From a virus, in IMG/VR virus record IMGVR_UViG_3300042874_000085, positions 1-26,283 of that record: a stretch of DNA of 26,283 nt. The stretch is one strand, 5' to 3'. The translations under genes and the position numbers were made by a program. Below the pieces are notes generated by a model. That model was given only the letters and a program-made list of their open reading frames with translations, was not told the DNA's origin and made no database searches. Shown here piece after piece: positions 13,948 through 23,625 of this stretch. The number at the start of each line of letters is the position of its first letter. The first letter of the stretch is position 1.

Positions 13948-14361
13948 ATGAGTACACTACACTTAAAATCATTGGAATTAGCACTTGACGCTGTTTTGGC
14001 ATTGGGAACATTAAAATTATATCCAATGGCAACAACCTTTACACCTGATGCTGGTACAGATAGTTATTTCTCTGATATTTCAGCTGAAGTAGCAAGTGGA
14101 GCTTCTGCCATTACTCTTACTGGAGTAGTTACAACGATTGATACAGTGAATAATCGTGTTGAACTTGATACTGATAACGCTACGACAGGTTCAATAACGA
14201 CAACTACAGATAAATATTCACTTGTTGTTCACACTGGAGTAGATTCTACGTCACCAGTACTCGCTACGATTGATATTACAGAAGGTACTGTATCAACAAT
14301 ATCTGGTACGATTACATTTACAGTAAACTCAGAAGGACATTTCGCTCTTAAAGCAATTTAA
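13948..14361 (+). CDS. small beta-rich virion protein, function unknown
   Basis: This is a 137-residue protein. The N-terminal 30 residues are helical, and the rest is Thr/Ser-rich beta strand with short repeats (ATTGSITTTTDKY, EGTVSTISGTITF). No catalytic motif. The start follows the adaptor stop by one base. It is likely a minor head or decoration protein by composition and neighbours; no specific family is recognised. Confidence 0.55.
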   Translation: MSTLHLKSLELALDAVLALGTLKLYPMATTFTPDAGTDSYFSDISAEVASGASAITLTGVVTTIDTVNNRVELDTDNATTGSITTTTDKYSLVVHTGVDSTSPVLATIDITEGTVSTISGTITFTVNSEGHFALKAI

Positions 14362-14364
14362 TAT

Positions 14365-15255
14365 ATGGCGTTAGTAGTTGAAACAACAACAATAGCATCA
14401 GCTTCATCTTCAGATAATTTAACAATCGCTAAACCAAGTGGAGTACAAGTTGGTGATTTGTTGTTAATTATTGCTAATGGAGCGACTTACTATCAGTTTC
14501 CTACCGTAGCTGGTTTTTCAGCTGCGGTTAATTACGGTTATAACGCCTCACTTGATGCAGCTTTAAGTATTTTATATCGTATTGCAGATGCTTCTGATGT
14601 TTCTGCTTCAAATTACACTATTGGATTAGCAGGAACTGATACATTAGGGGTGGCGGCTATGCTTCGTGTATCAGGGTGGAACTCTTCTATTAATCCTGTA
14701 TATACATTTGCTACTGCTGGTGATTATGCAGACCCAATTACAACGATTGGTGCTTCGGGATTAAATTTGAGTAGACCTTCTAATTCTTTATTGCTCATAG
14801 CAAATTGTTCTGTGTTAGATTTATCTAGTGCTACTTTTTCAGGATATTCAATTACATCATCTGGTTCTAATCCAACATGGACAGAAGTACAAGATGCACA
14901 AGTTTCTTCAGGTAGTTTACAGACAGCATTATCTGTTGCCTATGCCAATGATAGTAACCAATCTAATATAACTGCTTTTAATACAAATGTGTCATCTGAT
15001 TCTGGTGGTGGGGGAGATGCCATAGCTTCAATATTAGCTGTTATATTTGAACCAAAAAATGCAACCGCATCAAATGCATTGTTTCAAACATCTCCTGTTA
15101 CTTTTGCTACACTAACAAGTTCCACACAAAATGTATCAAATCAATTATTGGAACTTTCGCCTGAGATACCATCTCCAATAACAAAAGCAATATCTCCAAC
15201 CCAATGGCAAAATGAAACGGCTAATCCTACAACGTGGACTAATGAAACTATATGA
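14365..15255 (+). CDS. beta-sandwich virion structural protein
   Basis: This is a 296-residue protein, Ser/Thr/Ala-rich, almost all beta. The N-terminal SASSSDNLTIAKPSGVQVGDLLLIIAN segment is a pattern found often in phage and prophage surface proteins (strand, then P-x-G-hydrophobic-x-x-GDLLL). A repeated W-x-NET unit closes the protein (QWQNETANPTTWTNET). No enzymatic motif. It is probably a capsid or tail surface protein. It overlaps the next gene by ATGA. Confidence 0.6.
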   Translation: MALVVETTTIASASSSDNLTIAKPSGVQVGDLLLIIANGATYYQFPTVAGFSAAVNYGYNASLDAALSILYRIADASDVSASNYTIGLAGTDTLGVAAMLRVSGWNSSINPVYTFATAGDYADPITTIGASGLNLSRPSNSLLLIANCSVLDLSSATFSGYSITSSGSNPTWTEVQDAQVSSGSLQTALSVAYANDSNQSNITAFNTNVSSDSGGGGDAIASILAVIFEPKNATASNALFQTSPVTFATLTSSTQNVSNQLLELSPEIPSPITKAISPTQWQNETANPTTWTNETI

Positions 15256-15527
15256 GTCCCGAAGATAAGAAAAAAATAAATGACTTAGAACAGCGACTTG
15301 TTGCTATTGAGACCGTGCGTAATCTTTCGTTTATTAAAGAATTGGAACGACAACTTATTTCGGGTTCTCTTACAATTAAGACAGGAGCTAGTACAACAGG
15401 GACAACTATATCAGTACGAAATGCTGATGACACGGGGAGTGAAAGTGTTGCAGATAATTATACCGGTGGTGTGCTGACACTTTATAAAAATGGTGTAGCG
15501 ATTGGGCGTATAGGTTATTATTCGTAA
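15252..15527 (+). CDS. small coiled-coil plus beta virion protein
   Basis: This is a 91-residue protein. Residues 1-37 form a coiled-coil-like helix (KKKINDLEQRLVAIETV), followed by a beta half with GxxTTGTTISVRNADD. A short trimeric coiled coil followed by a beta tip is typical of small spikes or fibres. The start is in the ATGA overlap with the gene before it. Confidence 0.5.
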   Translation: MSPEDKKKINDLEQRLVAIETVRNLSFIKELERQLISGSLTIKTGASTTGTTISVRNADDTGSESVADNYTGGVLTLYKNGVAIGRIGYYS

Positions 15528-15540
15528 TATTATAAATAAT

Positions 15541-17271
15541 ATGCAAATACCAGATAATACAGGACAAGTACGACAAGTGAATATAGGTGATTACCTTGGG
15601 GAGATATGGGAGTCATTTAATCTTGATTTGAGTTCTATCCAAGGAAAGATAAAAACAAGTAAACAATTAAAAAAGATACTTACGGAGTCGCAAATGGGAG
15701 GAGCTAGTGCTGTTGTTGATTTGCTTATTTGGGACGGTGTATACATTCTCTGTACGGAGGATAGTATGTATACCTGTAGCGTTACAGATGACCCAACCAT
15801 TGCAACAAATTGGATTAACGATGGAGTTTCGTCTGATTTAGACTTGTCATCATCTGCGGTGGTATTTGATGACGGTACAAATAATCGTCTTCGTATTGCG
15901 CTTGATACAGATATTGCTGAATGGAATGGAGGAGGAACATACGACCCTGCGTGGTGGACAGGTGACCATTCGGGAATATCGCTTGTTTCCTTGTATCCTC
16001 ACATTATGACAGTGGTTCAGTCGCAAAAAGCAACACTTTATGTTACTGATAAGAATAGAGTCCAGTATTATGAAAAGGGTGCTACGAGTACACAGATAGT
16101 ACAGCTCGATAGCAATATGATTGCGTGTTGTCTTGCTTCAGGTCTTTCGGGTGCAATGTGGGTAGGGACATATAATGAGACATCTGGTGATGCGTATGTG
16201 TATGAAATATATACCAATGAAGAAGTTGATGGGACTCCTGTATACCGACAAGCCTATCCGATAGATGGGCGGGCGGTTCTGGCTATTTGGGTACAAGATA
16301 ATACTCCATTCATTCTAAATGAAAGAGGTATTGTGTATAAATTTAATGGTGTTGGGTTTTCTCCATTCGCACACTTCCCATTTCAATTTGACTCTCGACA
16401 CTTAGACAATGTTAGAGCAGGTTTGATACAAGCATCATCAACATCACGACCGGTGCATCCTCGTGGTGTAAAAGTTAAAGATGGATATACTTATATTTTA
16501 ATAAATACAATTTCCGAAGAAGACTCGTATGCAATAAATAATCGTTCTCATTCAGGTGTATGGGAACTCAATAACACAACAGGTTCTCTTTCACATAAAT
16601 TCGCAGCCGTTGATGGTGCAACTGATGTTGGTGCAGATGTATTAACTCGTTCCGGACCGCTACTCATTGTAGATAATGAGTATACGTTTGCACTCGCAGG
16701 TCTAGAAGTATCGGGTACTAATGATATTGGAATGTATAGTGTGACTAATACGTTTGGTACATCATATTTTGTAACACCAGAGGTACTTTCTTCGGTGGAG
16801 ACAGACTCATTCCTTAGAGTTATACATAAGGCATGTATCAAAAATGATGGTGTTATTTATACATTGTATCGCTCAACGAAACGAGACACGGCACGAGGAA
16901 CTATTAACTGGACAGGTACAACTACATTTACAACAACAGATGATTGGTCGGGAGTTGTTGAAGGTGATTTGGTGCGTATTTCACATGGGTATGGAGCAGG
17001 ACAGTGGGCGATGATAGAAAGTATTGAACATTCTTCAACTGTATACACAGTAACTGTATCAAAAGCTATTGGACTTAATACTGAGATAAGTTATGCATAT
17101 TCTGATAACTTCAATCTTGCTCAGGATACGTATGTTGCTAGTGACGGGGAGAGTAAGCGTGTTGGGTTAGATGTACAAGCGCCTTGGATACAAATTATGG
17201 TAATCCTTGAAGGAAATATTGAGTATCGTATGTTTGATTTAGTAGATACACCTAAATCCAATCGTAAGTAA
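15541..17271 (+). CDS. beta-propeller-like tail nozzle / structural protein
   Basis: This is a 576-residue protein made of repeated beta blades with W/Y-G-containing turns (LLIWDGVYILCTEDS, LAIWVQDNTPFILNE, VKDGYTYILIN, SGVWELN). Such proteins form the tail nozzle or hub in podoviruses (T7 gp12-like role). Residues about 452-525 contain a small module with the motif GYGAGQ, which is also present in the appendage protein at 24135. Position after the adaptor and before the ejection-type proteins agrees with a nozzle. The assignment is by architecture only. Confidence 0.55.
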   Translation: MQIPDNTGQVRQVNIGDYLGEIWESFNLDLSSIQGKIKTSKQLKKILTESQMGGASAVVDLLIWDGVYILCTEDSMYTCSVTDDPTIATNWINDGVSSDLDLSSSAVVFDDGTNNRLRIALDTDIAEWNGGGTYDPAWWTGDHSGISLVSLYPHIMTVVQSQKATLYVTDKNRVQYYEKGATSTQIVQLDSNMIACCLASGLSGAMWVGTYNETSGDAYVYEIYTNEEVDGTPVYRQAYPIDGRAVLAIWVQDNTPFILNERGIVYKFNGVGFSPFAHFPFQFDSRHLDNVRAGLIQASSTSRPVHPRGVKVKDGYTYILINTISEEDSYAINNRSHSGVWELNNTTGSLSHKFAAVDGATDVGADVLTRSGPLLIVDNEYTFALAGLEVSGTNDIGMYSVTNTFGTSYFVTPEVLSSVETDSFLRVIHKACIKNDGVIYTLYRSTKRDTARGTINWTGTTTFTTTDDWSGVVEGDLVRISHGYGAGQWAMIESIEHSSTVYTVTVSKAIGLNTEISYAYSDNFNLAQDTYVASDGESKRVGLDVQAPWIQIMVILEGNIEYRMFDLVDTPKSNRK

Positions 17272-17273
17272 TA

Positions 17274-17282
17274 TGTTATAAT
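17274..17282 (+). promoter_or_regulatory. extended -10 promoter before the first ejection-type protein
   Basis: TGTTATAAT with its box at 17277-17282, 9 nt before ATG 17292. Confidence 0.55.
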
Positions 17283-17291
17283 ATATAAAAT

Positions 17292-18836
17292 ATGCAATCT
17301 CAGAGAATACCCACAAGTGTAGGCATGGAGACAGTTGATGAAACTGTGGCACGAGCTAAAAAGCTTATTCAACCAACTGTTTCTGCTAATGAACTCGTAA
17401 ATCCACCAGCGAAGGTTACTCCACCTGTACCACAAATAAATACGAACACAGGCGCACGTACAGCAGGTCTTATTGATACTACAGCAACAAATACAGAGGG
17501 TTTTATTCAGGCGCAGAGTGAAGAAGCAACAAAAGCAAAAGAACTAGCTACACTTCTTGGTACTCAAACATTTGATGGCGCAGGTGAACGAGCTAATCTT
17601 ACAGAACAGTTTGGTGTGACGGCAGATACAAAACGTCTCAAAGACATTCAGACACAACTTGCGAAGCGTAATGTACAGACAGAATTACAAAAAGCACAAG
17701 CAACTGAGGGTGGAGCTGGTGCAATACAATCACAGAGAGCCTTAAATCTTGCAGATAAGCAGGCGGCTATTCGTGACGCGGGACTTGCGGCGGAAGCTAA
17801 TATACTTCAAGGAAATATTGAGACTGCTTCCACCTTGATTAACAATGCGATGAGTGACTATTATCAAGACCGTCAATTAGATAATCAGAATAAAATACAA
17901 CAACTTGAATACTTTAGTGGAATTGCTGATGATCAGACAGCGCAGTTATTGCAAAAGGAGCAGAGGAAATACGAGGAAGACCAGAAGAAGGTTGAGCGTG
18001 TATTAAATACGACAGACGCAGCAGTCGTGTCAGGTGTCGCTACTACAGACGAGATTAAACAGCTCTCAGACCCAACAATAACTGATGAAACACGTCTTCG
18101 TGTTGCACAATCTATCGTAGCACGTAAGGCTCAGCAAGAATTTAATCTTGATAGAGCAATTAAAGGACTTCAGTATGATAAACTTGGTTTAGAAATCCAG
18201 TCAGAGGAGGCCAAAATTCTTGCAGCACAAAAAGCTGAGGATGCTGGTATATTAACTCCAAATCAGGCAACTGTCGCAACAGACCTAAGAAAGGAGTTGA
18301 ATAATACTCAAGTCTATAAAAATGCGTTAGACCTTGAGGCACAAACCGGTGCGCTTTTAGCGTCTCTGGAACAGAAAAATGGAGTAAGTGATATTGCAGC
18401 AATAAATGCCTTCCAAAGACTTGCTGTTGACCCAGGTGTTGCGGTACGTGAAGGGGATGTTTCACTTCTACAGTCTGCCCAGTCATTTACTGACCAGAAG
18501 AAACTTCAAGGGCAAGGTTTGTGGGTTGGCGATAAACTTACTCCTGAAGCCAGAAAGCAAATGTCAGAGCTTGTACGAGGAGTATATAAATTTAGGGTTG
18601 ATTTAGTTGATGAAAATACATCACAAATACGCACAATGGCAAAAGAACAGGGTATTGATTACGGTAAATATGTCGGGAAAAGTTTTGCCTCTTTTGAGGA
18701 GATAATGTCTCGGGTGAACCAAGAAGATGCCATAATTTTTGGGATTGGCACAACAACAGATGAGTATTTGGATAATATATACACATCATTGTCATCTGAC
18801 CCTAATACAAATCCATTTGGAGTAAGTCTTGAATAA
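17292..18836 (+). CDS. large helical internal virion (ejection-type) protein
   Basis: This is a 514-residue protein, rich in Gln, Ala, Glu and Thr, mostly long helices. Residues about 110-240 and 300-345 are probable coiled coil (RLKDIQTQLAKRNVQTELQKA). The N-terminal 65 residues are Pro/Thr-rich and flexible. No enzymatic motif or transmembrane segment. In podoviruses, Ala/Gln-rich helical proteins following the nozzle gene are internal core or DNA-ejection proteins. It has its own extended -10 promoter and is followed by another protein of the same kind. Confidence 0.55.
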   Translation: MQSQRIPTSVGMETVDETVARAKKLIQPTVSANELVNPPAKVTPPVPQINTNTGARTAGLIDTTATNTEGFIQAQSEEATKAKELATLLGTQTFDGAGERANLTEQFGVTADTKRLKDIQTQLAKRNVQTELQKAQATEGGAGAIQSQRALNLADKQAAIRDAGLAAEANILQGNIETASTLINNAMSDYYQDRQLDNQNKIQQLEYFSGIADDQTAQLLQKEQRKYEEDQKKVERVLNTTDAAVVSGVATTDEIKQLSDPTITDETRLRVAQSIVARKAQQEFNLDRAIKGLQYDKLGLEIQSEEAKILAAQKAEDAGILTPNQATVATDLRKELNNTQVYKNALDLEAQTGALLASLEQKNGVSDIAAINAFQRLAVDPGVAVREGDVSLLQSAQSFTDQKKLQGQGLWVGDKLTPEARKQMSELVRGVYKFRVDLVDENTSQIRTMAKEQGIDYGKYVGKSFASFEEIMSRVNQEDAIIFGIGTTTDEYLDNIYTSLSSDPNTNPFGVSLE

Positions 18837-18837
18837 T

Positions 18838-20616
18838 ATGCAAATAACAAAAGAACAATTACAGAAAATCGTAGACAATGCACCCGTAGGAACGGACAAA
18901 GTTGGTGTAATAAAAGGACTTTATGACAGAGGCGTTTCTGTAAAGGGTGTTGACTCTTATGATGCTCAACAATTCTTTAGTCAGAAGGTATCTACTGACA
19001 TAAGTACACAACAGGCACAACGGGAAGAAATAAAAGCACAGATACTGGATCCAAATCTTGGAACGGGCTTCACACCATCGTTTGAATCAAAACCGGAAGA
19101 CACCCCAGTAGCGACAGTTGGTAAAACGATTGGTAACGTCCCTAAGTCTACCTTTATGCTTGGCAAGGATGTTCTTACTGCGGTTTTCAACCCAATTGAT
19201 ACAGCAAAAACAATATTCAGTTTAGTTAAAGGGCTTGGTGGTAAGATTGGAGAGAAAACACTTGAAAAAACAGAGGTGGGACAATTACTTTTGGAAAAGA
19301 TGAATGAATATCGTGTTTCTCAGGGTATTGAACCACTAAAACGAGATGAGTCTGGTAAATTACAGGCACAAACAACCGAAGAAATAGAGATGGTAAATAA
19401 GGTTGGCTCATATTTTAAGGATAGGTATGGCTCGTGGGACAATGTGAAGGAATCAACAGTAGAAGACCCAGTGGGTGTACTTTCTGATATAGCATCCATA
19501 GTATCAGGTGTAGGTTTTGCAGCTAAACAGACAGGTAATGTTTCAAAAATAAGTAGATTATCAGATGTAGGACAAACAATACAAAAAGTAGGGGATGCAA
19601 TTGAACCAATAGCAGCACTTGGAAAGGCTACCCAGAAGACTGGAAGTGTTATTTCTAATACGCTTCCCGGAAGGGTTGTGTCTGAGGCAGCACCAACACC
19701 GGGTAAGTTTGCTGAGGGTGAAATTGTAAAAGCACTAGACCTTACACAAGGGGATGTACGTAGAATAACAGAGAAGACAGGAAATGATGTAACGGATTTC
19801 ATTACACGAAATAACCTCTTGAAAGAGACACCAGAAGAAATTGCCTCAGCACTTAATAAGTTTAATGGGACTCAGTACAACCTTGTACGGAGTGAAGTTG
19901 CAAAAGTTAAGGACATTTATTCTAAAGCTCAAGTACCACGGGTTGCCGATGCGCTTAATGCCGTTAAACAGGTAGTTGATGTCCCAGGACTTGAAGACGC
20001 CGCTGTTGAAGTCAATAAATTACTTTCTCAAGACACTTATTCTCTTTCAGATATTCAAAGGGTTAAAGAAATCCTTGATGAGCGCACTAATATATTCTCA
20101 CGCTCGGGAGATGTTAAAGAAGCAGCAAAAGCGCAAGGACTTGCAAATGTGCGGGCAGACCTGCGCTCATTTGTAGAGACAGAAGTATCAAAAGCTACTA
20201 ATGGGGCAAGAGACATACAAAAGTTAAACAATGACGTAGCTACTTCGTGGGAACTTGCAGACGCAATAGTTTCACGGGAAACACGAGGACTCACTCGTCA
20301 ATATGGTTCGCTAACAAGTACACTCCTTGGAGGTGCAACTTTTGCTGGTACAGGGGACATATTTACAGCACTTGGAGTAGCAGGTATTAGTAAAATGGCA
20401 CAAACACCATCATTTAGAATTGCAATAGCTCGTTTGCTTAAATCAACACCGCTTGAAGACCTTGAAAAATGGTCTAAAGAAGTTGCAGAAGGTAATCTTT
20501 CTCCACAAACAAGACAAGCACTTTCTCAACTTATTATGTCAGCACGTGACAATGCTCAATTTATTGAGTCAGGCTCTCAAGTTATTGACGAGACTAGTGT
20601 AGAAACCACACCATAA
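18838..20616 (+). CDS. second large internal virion (ejection-type) protein
   Basis: This is a 592-residue protein from ATG 18838, one base after the previous stop. It is helical, with two weakly hydrophobic Gly/Ala segments (GVLSDIASIVSGVGFAA, residues about 214-230, and LLGGATFAGTGDIFTALGVAGI, about 500-521) that could insert into a membrane during genome ejection. The middle region (residues 285-480) is Asp/Glu/Lys-rich helices. No protease or transglycosylase motif was seen. Size and position suggest an internal ejection protein; a tape measure is less likely because no tail-tube gene is present. Confidence 0.55.
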   Translation: MQITKEQLQKIVDNAPVGTDKVGVIKGLYDRGVSVKGVDSYDAQQFFSQKVSTDISTQQAQREEIKAQILDPNLGTGFTPSFESKPEDTPVATVGKTIGNVPKSTFMLGKDVLTAVFNPIDTAKTIFSLVKGLGGKIGEKTLEKTEVGQLLLEKMNEYRVSQGIEPLKRDESGKLQAQTTEEIEMVNKVGSYFKDRYGSWDNVKESTVEDPVGVLSDIASIVSGVGFAAKQTGNVSKISRLSDVGQTIQKVGDAIEPIAALGKATQKTGSVISNTLPGRVVSEAAPTPGKFAEGEIVKALDLTQGDVRRITEKTGNDVTDFITRNNLLKETPEEIASALNKFNGTQYNLVRSEVAKVKDIYSKAQVPRVADALNAVKQVVDVPGLEDAAVEVNKLLSQDTYSLSDIQRVKEILDERTNIFSRSGDVKEAAKAQGLANVRADLRSFVETEVSKATNGARDIQKLNNDVATSWELADAIVSRETRGLTRQYGSLTSTLLGGATFAGTGDIFTALGVAGISKMAQTPSFRIAIARLLKSTPLEDLEKWSKEVAEGNLSPQTRQALSQLIMSARDNAQFIESGSQVIDETSVETTP

Positions 20617-20707
20617 ATATGACAAGTGGGATAACCCACCAACCAATAAATACTGTCACAAGAAGTAGACAGAATAGCGTGAAAGACACATTAAATATAG
20701 TCTTCAT
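20594..20707 (-). CDS. small hydrophobic membrane peptide, antisense
   Basis: On the minus strand an ATG at 20707 opens a 37-residue frame that is almost wholly hydrophobic (LFCLLLVTVFIGWWVIPLV) with a lone Lys at position 2. It forms one long, or two short, membrane segments. It lies 6 nt after the -10 box of a consensus promoter, giving the same leaderless layout as other genes here. Its stop overlaps the end of the 592-residue gene by 23 nt. Could be a regulator of lysis or superinfection exclusion; no family recognised. Small size makes chance possible. Confidence 0.42.
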   Translation of the reverse strand: MKTIFNVSFTLFCLLLVTVFIGWWVIPLVIFMVWFLH

Positions 20708-20713
20708 ACAAAA

Positions 20714-20742
20714 AACATACGCCCTTAGATTAAACGTGTCAA
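20714..20742 (-). promoter_or_regulatory. consensus sigma70-type promoter facing left
   Basis: TTGACA on the minus strand (20737-20742), a 17-bp spacer, and TATGTT (20714-20719), followed after 6 nt by ATG 20707. Confidence 0.5.
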
Positions 20743-20752
20743 TACCCTTCCT

Positions 20753-21511
20753 ATGGATAACTTAATTAAAAAACTCCACCTTATAAAAGAAAATCCCGGT
20801 TACTACAACGCTCTTTCTCCAGAAGAACAAGCGGAGTTATTCATTTTTTTGCTTACACCAAAGAAAAAAGTCTTTCAAAAACCAGTACAAATAAAGGCTA
20901 TTGACGGAATTACACCGGTGAAAGACGTAGACTACCTTAGTAAGGAAACGACACTTAAAACTCTCGAAGAGATACGTGAACAGGTACAAAAGAAGTTAGA
21001 TAAAATCCAACAGCCAGAAAAGGGAAAAGATGCGGTTATTACTCCTAAGATTATAGATGATATTCTTGAGCAAGTATTGGCTCTTGTGGAAATACCTGAA
21101 TACACACCATACGATGATACTGTTCTACGTGAAACACTTGAGGATATACAACTTGACCATGAGGAGTTGCGGGACGAGGTAGATGCGTTAAAGAAAAACC
21201 TCACAACACAATTTGTTGGAGGTGGTGTCTCTGCTAATTGGGTGAAGAATTACGTGGCGCAACAATCTTATGAACCTGTAGTAACCTTTGAAACTGTATC
21301 TCATAACTTAGACAGTATAAATGCTACTCTTAACTATACAGGAGGTGAGTTAATTTCTATGGAATACGCAAATGGTATCACCAAGACACTAAACTATACT
21401 GGAGATAAACTTACAAGTGTAGTCCTCTCTGGTGACACACCAGCTGGCATAGACTTAGTAAAGACTTATGTTTATACAGGTGATGACTTAACTGGAGTTG
21501 AATACTCTTAA
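20753..21511 (+). CDS. tail protein with coiled coil and YTG repeats
   Basis: This is a 252-residue protein. Residues 1-72 are a helical region ending in the motif DGITPVKDVDYLSKETTLKTL, which recurs in the next gene. Residues 75-150 are coiled coil. The C-terminus has tandem Y-T-G repeats (LNYTGGELISMEY, LNYTGDKLTSVVL, YVYTGDDLTGVEY) like the repeating beta units of phage fibres. It probably attaches by the N-terminal module and presents the repeats outward. No start signal except a bare ATG; a 48-codon frame on the same strand overlaps its start by 13 nt but is not convincing. Confidence 0.6.
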   Translation: MDNLIKKLHLIKENPGYYNALSPEEQAELFIFLLTPKKKVFQKPVQIKAIDGITPVKDVDYLSKETTLKTLEEIREQVQKKLDKIQQPEKGKDAVITPKIIDDILEQVLALVEIPEYTPYDDTVLRETLEDIQLDHEELRDEVDALKKNLTTQFVGGGVSANWVKNYVAQQSYEPVVTFETVSHNLDSINATLNYTGGELISMEYANGITKTLNYTGDKLTSVVLSGDTPAGIDLVKTYVYTGDDLTGVEYS

Positions 21512-21514
21512 TCG

Positions 21515-21523
21515 TGGTATAAT
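21515..21523 (+). promoter_or_regulatory. extended -10 promoter before the fibre gene
   Basis: TGGTATAAT with its box at 21518-21523, 9 nt before ATG 21533. Confidence 0.55.
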
Positions 21524-21532
21524 TATTGAAAT

Positions 21533-23620
21533 ATGTCAAATCTTGATGCAGTAAAAAAAGTAATGATGTACCAGAAAGACAAGTCTGGTTTTGTTAAAGA
21601 ACCAACAATAAAGGAAATGGCAGACCTTGTTGTACTTGTTCTATCTCAGGTAAAAGTAATCGAAGAAGCAATCAAAGCAGGGCGATTGGATGGTAAGACA
21701 CCTATAAAAGATGTGGATTATATCTCAAAAGATTCTGCTCTTAAGATGCTTACACAGGCGGTAAATCACGCTCTTAATAATGAAGAAGATAAGTTTATCA
21801 ATCGAGTAGAAGGTAAATTTAATTCCAAAGTATATCTTAGTGAAAAAAATCGTGATGAAACAGTAATAGAAGCTATTGAACGCATAAATCAAAAACTTCA
21901 TGAAGTTAAAGATGGTGTGGTTACAGAAGAGGAAGTCCAGCGTGCGGCGCAACTTGCTTTAGGAATGATTGAATTACCAGATTTTTCTAATTTGATTAAA
22001 GACAATCTTGATGGGGAAGCTGTACGAGAAGTGCTTTCTAGGCTTACAGGGGATAAACGTTATACAGTACAAATTGCTGATGTTAATGGGCTTGCACAAG
22101 CGCTTAGCCAAGTATCACAAGTACGGTCTAATAGTAGTGGCACGATTGGAAAGCAACAGGTATATGGATTTATTCGACAGGCGATTATAGACGGCATAAT
22201 CACCTCTGGTGGTACTACTACATTTTTAGGACTTACGGACACTCCAGCAACCTACGCATCACAAGCAGGTAAACTACTTGCCGTAAAAACAGGAGAAGAT
22301 GGTGTTGAATTTATTGCACCGCCTAGTGGTAGTGGTGATGTTGTTAAAGTCGGTACTCAAGTAGACAACCAAATTGGTGTATGGACTGGAGACGGAACTA
22401 TTGAGGGGGACACTAGTTTAACATTTGATACCACAACCGATACTCTAGCAACACCAAATATAGACGTTGATAATTTATTAAATGTTCAAAAGATTGACTT
22501 TGACACTACTGCTACTACTGATGCTTCACTTGGTGAAATACGATACGATGCAGACGTAGAGAACTTTGTGTTCGGTGTTTGTAGTTCGTCCATACCACTA
22601 AATCAGCCATTTTATTATGTTCGTAATAATACTGGAGCAACCATACCTAAAGGTACGCCAGTATACGCTTCAGGTACTGTCGGGGCTTCTGGTCGTATCA
22701 CAATAGCTAAAATGATTGCTGACGGAAGTATTGAGGGCAAATATTACCTAGGTTTACTTCACACTGATGTTGCAAATGGAGCAGATGGACTAGCTGTCAC
22801 CGAAGGTACACTACGTGGTATAGATACATCAGCCTTTAGTGAAGGGGATGTGCTTTATATTTCTGCTTCTACTGCCGGTGCACTTACTGCAACAGAACCA
22901 GCTTCTCCTAATCTTAGTTTAGCTACGGCTTTTGTTATTTATTCTAACGCTACAGTAGGGTCTATTGCTTTAAGAACTATGACTGGAGTAGTTGTTGATG
23001 ATATTTCGGACTTAACAGTTACAGCTACTGAACTTAATTACGTATACGGTGTAACCAGCGCTATTCAAACACAGTTAGATGCTAAACAAAATATTGATAC
23101 TCAATTAACATCTCTTGCTGGGTTGTCTTATACAGGTAACAGCAATAAGGTGATAAGTGTAAATTCTGGGGAAACAGCTTTTGAATTAGTTACACCAACA
23201 TCCGGCGGAGCCTTTAATGGAGCAAGAGTATACAAATCATCAGGACAAAGCATAACATCAACACTTACTGTTGTTACTTTTGACTCAGAGTCTTATGACA
23301 CCGATACTTATCATGATAATTTAACTAATAACAGCAGACTAACCGTGCCTAGCACTGGTTATTACCGTATTACAGGGATAGTAGCGACTGATGGAAACAC
23401 TGCCTCACGAGCGCAGATACGTGTTGATGGAACAACCCTTATTGCTTCTTTAGGAGAAGGTAACGCTGGTGCTTCAGTTCAAAATGGTACTATTGTATCA
23501 ACAGATTACTACCTAACAGCAGGACAGTACGTAGAGTTATTAGGTGCGTTCACTTCATCAACAAATACCACCACATCAGGTGTCTCTGGTACTCAGTTTT
23601 TTATTCAAAAAATAGGTTAA
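21533..23620 (+). CDS. tail fibre / receptor-binding protein with C1q-like tip
   Basis: This is a 695-residue protein. The N-terminal part carries DGKTPIKDVDYISKDSALKML (about residues 52-72), the attachment-like module shared with the gene before, followed by coiled coil. The middle has FLGLTDTPATY, PLNQPFYYVRNNTGATI and a trimer-type motif TATELNYVYGVTSAIQTQL. The C-terminal 135 residues (VYKSSGQSITSTLTVVTF to FFIQKIG) form a C1q/TNF-like jelly-roll head (RLTVPSTGYYRITGIV). Such C1q-tipped trimers bind host surface receptors. It is the clearest adhesion candidate in the window. Confidence 0.72.
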   Translation: MSNLDAVKKVMMYQKDKSGFVKEPTIKEMADLVVLVLSQVKVIEEAIKAGRLDGKTPIKDVDYISKDSALKMLTQAVNHALNNEEDKFINRVEGKFNSKVYLSEKNRDETVIEAIERINQKLHEVKDGVVTEEEVQRAAQLALGMIELPDFSNLIKDNLDGEAVREVLSRLTGDKRYTVQIADVNGLAQALSQVSQVRSNSSGTIGKQQVYGFIRQAIIDGIITSGGTTTFLGLTDTPATYASQAGKLLAVKTGEDGVEFIAPPSGSGDVVKVGTQVDNQIGVWTGDGTIEGDTSLTFDTTTDTLATPNIDVDNLLNVQKIDFDTTATTDASLGEIRYDADVENFVFGVCSSSIPLNQPFYYVRNNTGATIPKGTPVYASGTVGASGRITIAKMIADGSIEGKYYLGLLHTDVANGADGLAVTEGTLRGIDTSAFSEGDVLYISASTAGALTATEPASPNLSLATAFVIYSNATVGSIALRTMTGVVVDDISDLTVTATELNYVYGVTSAIQTQLDAKQNIDTQLTSLAGLSYTGNSNKVISVNSGETAFELVTPTSGGAFNGARVYKSSGQSITSTLTVVTFDSESYDTDTYHDNLTNNSRLTVPSTGYYRITGIVATDGNTASRAQIRVDGTTLIASLGEGNAGASVQNGTIVSTDYYLTAGQYVELLGAFTSSTNTTTSGVSGTQFFIQKIG

Positions 23621-23625
23621 TATAT

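Noticed and set aside
20619-20765. 48-codon plus-strand frame after the ejection-type gene
   Set aside because: Polar composition with no motif; overlaps the next start. The opposite strand gives a hydrophobic peptide with a good promoter, which is more convincing.
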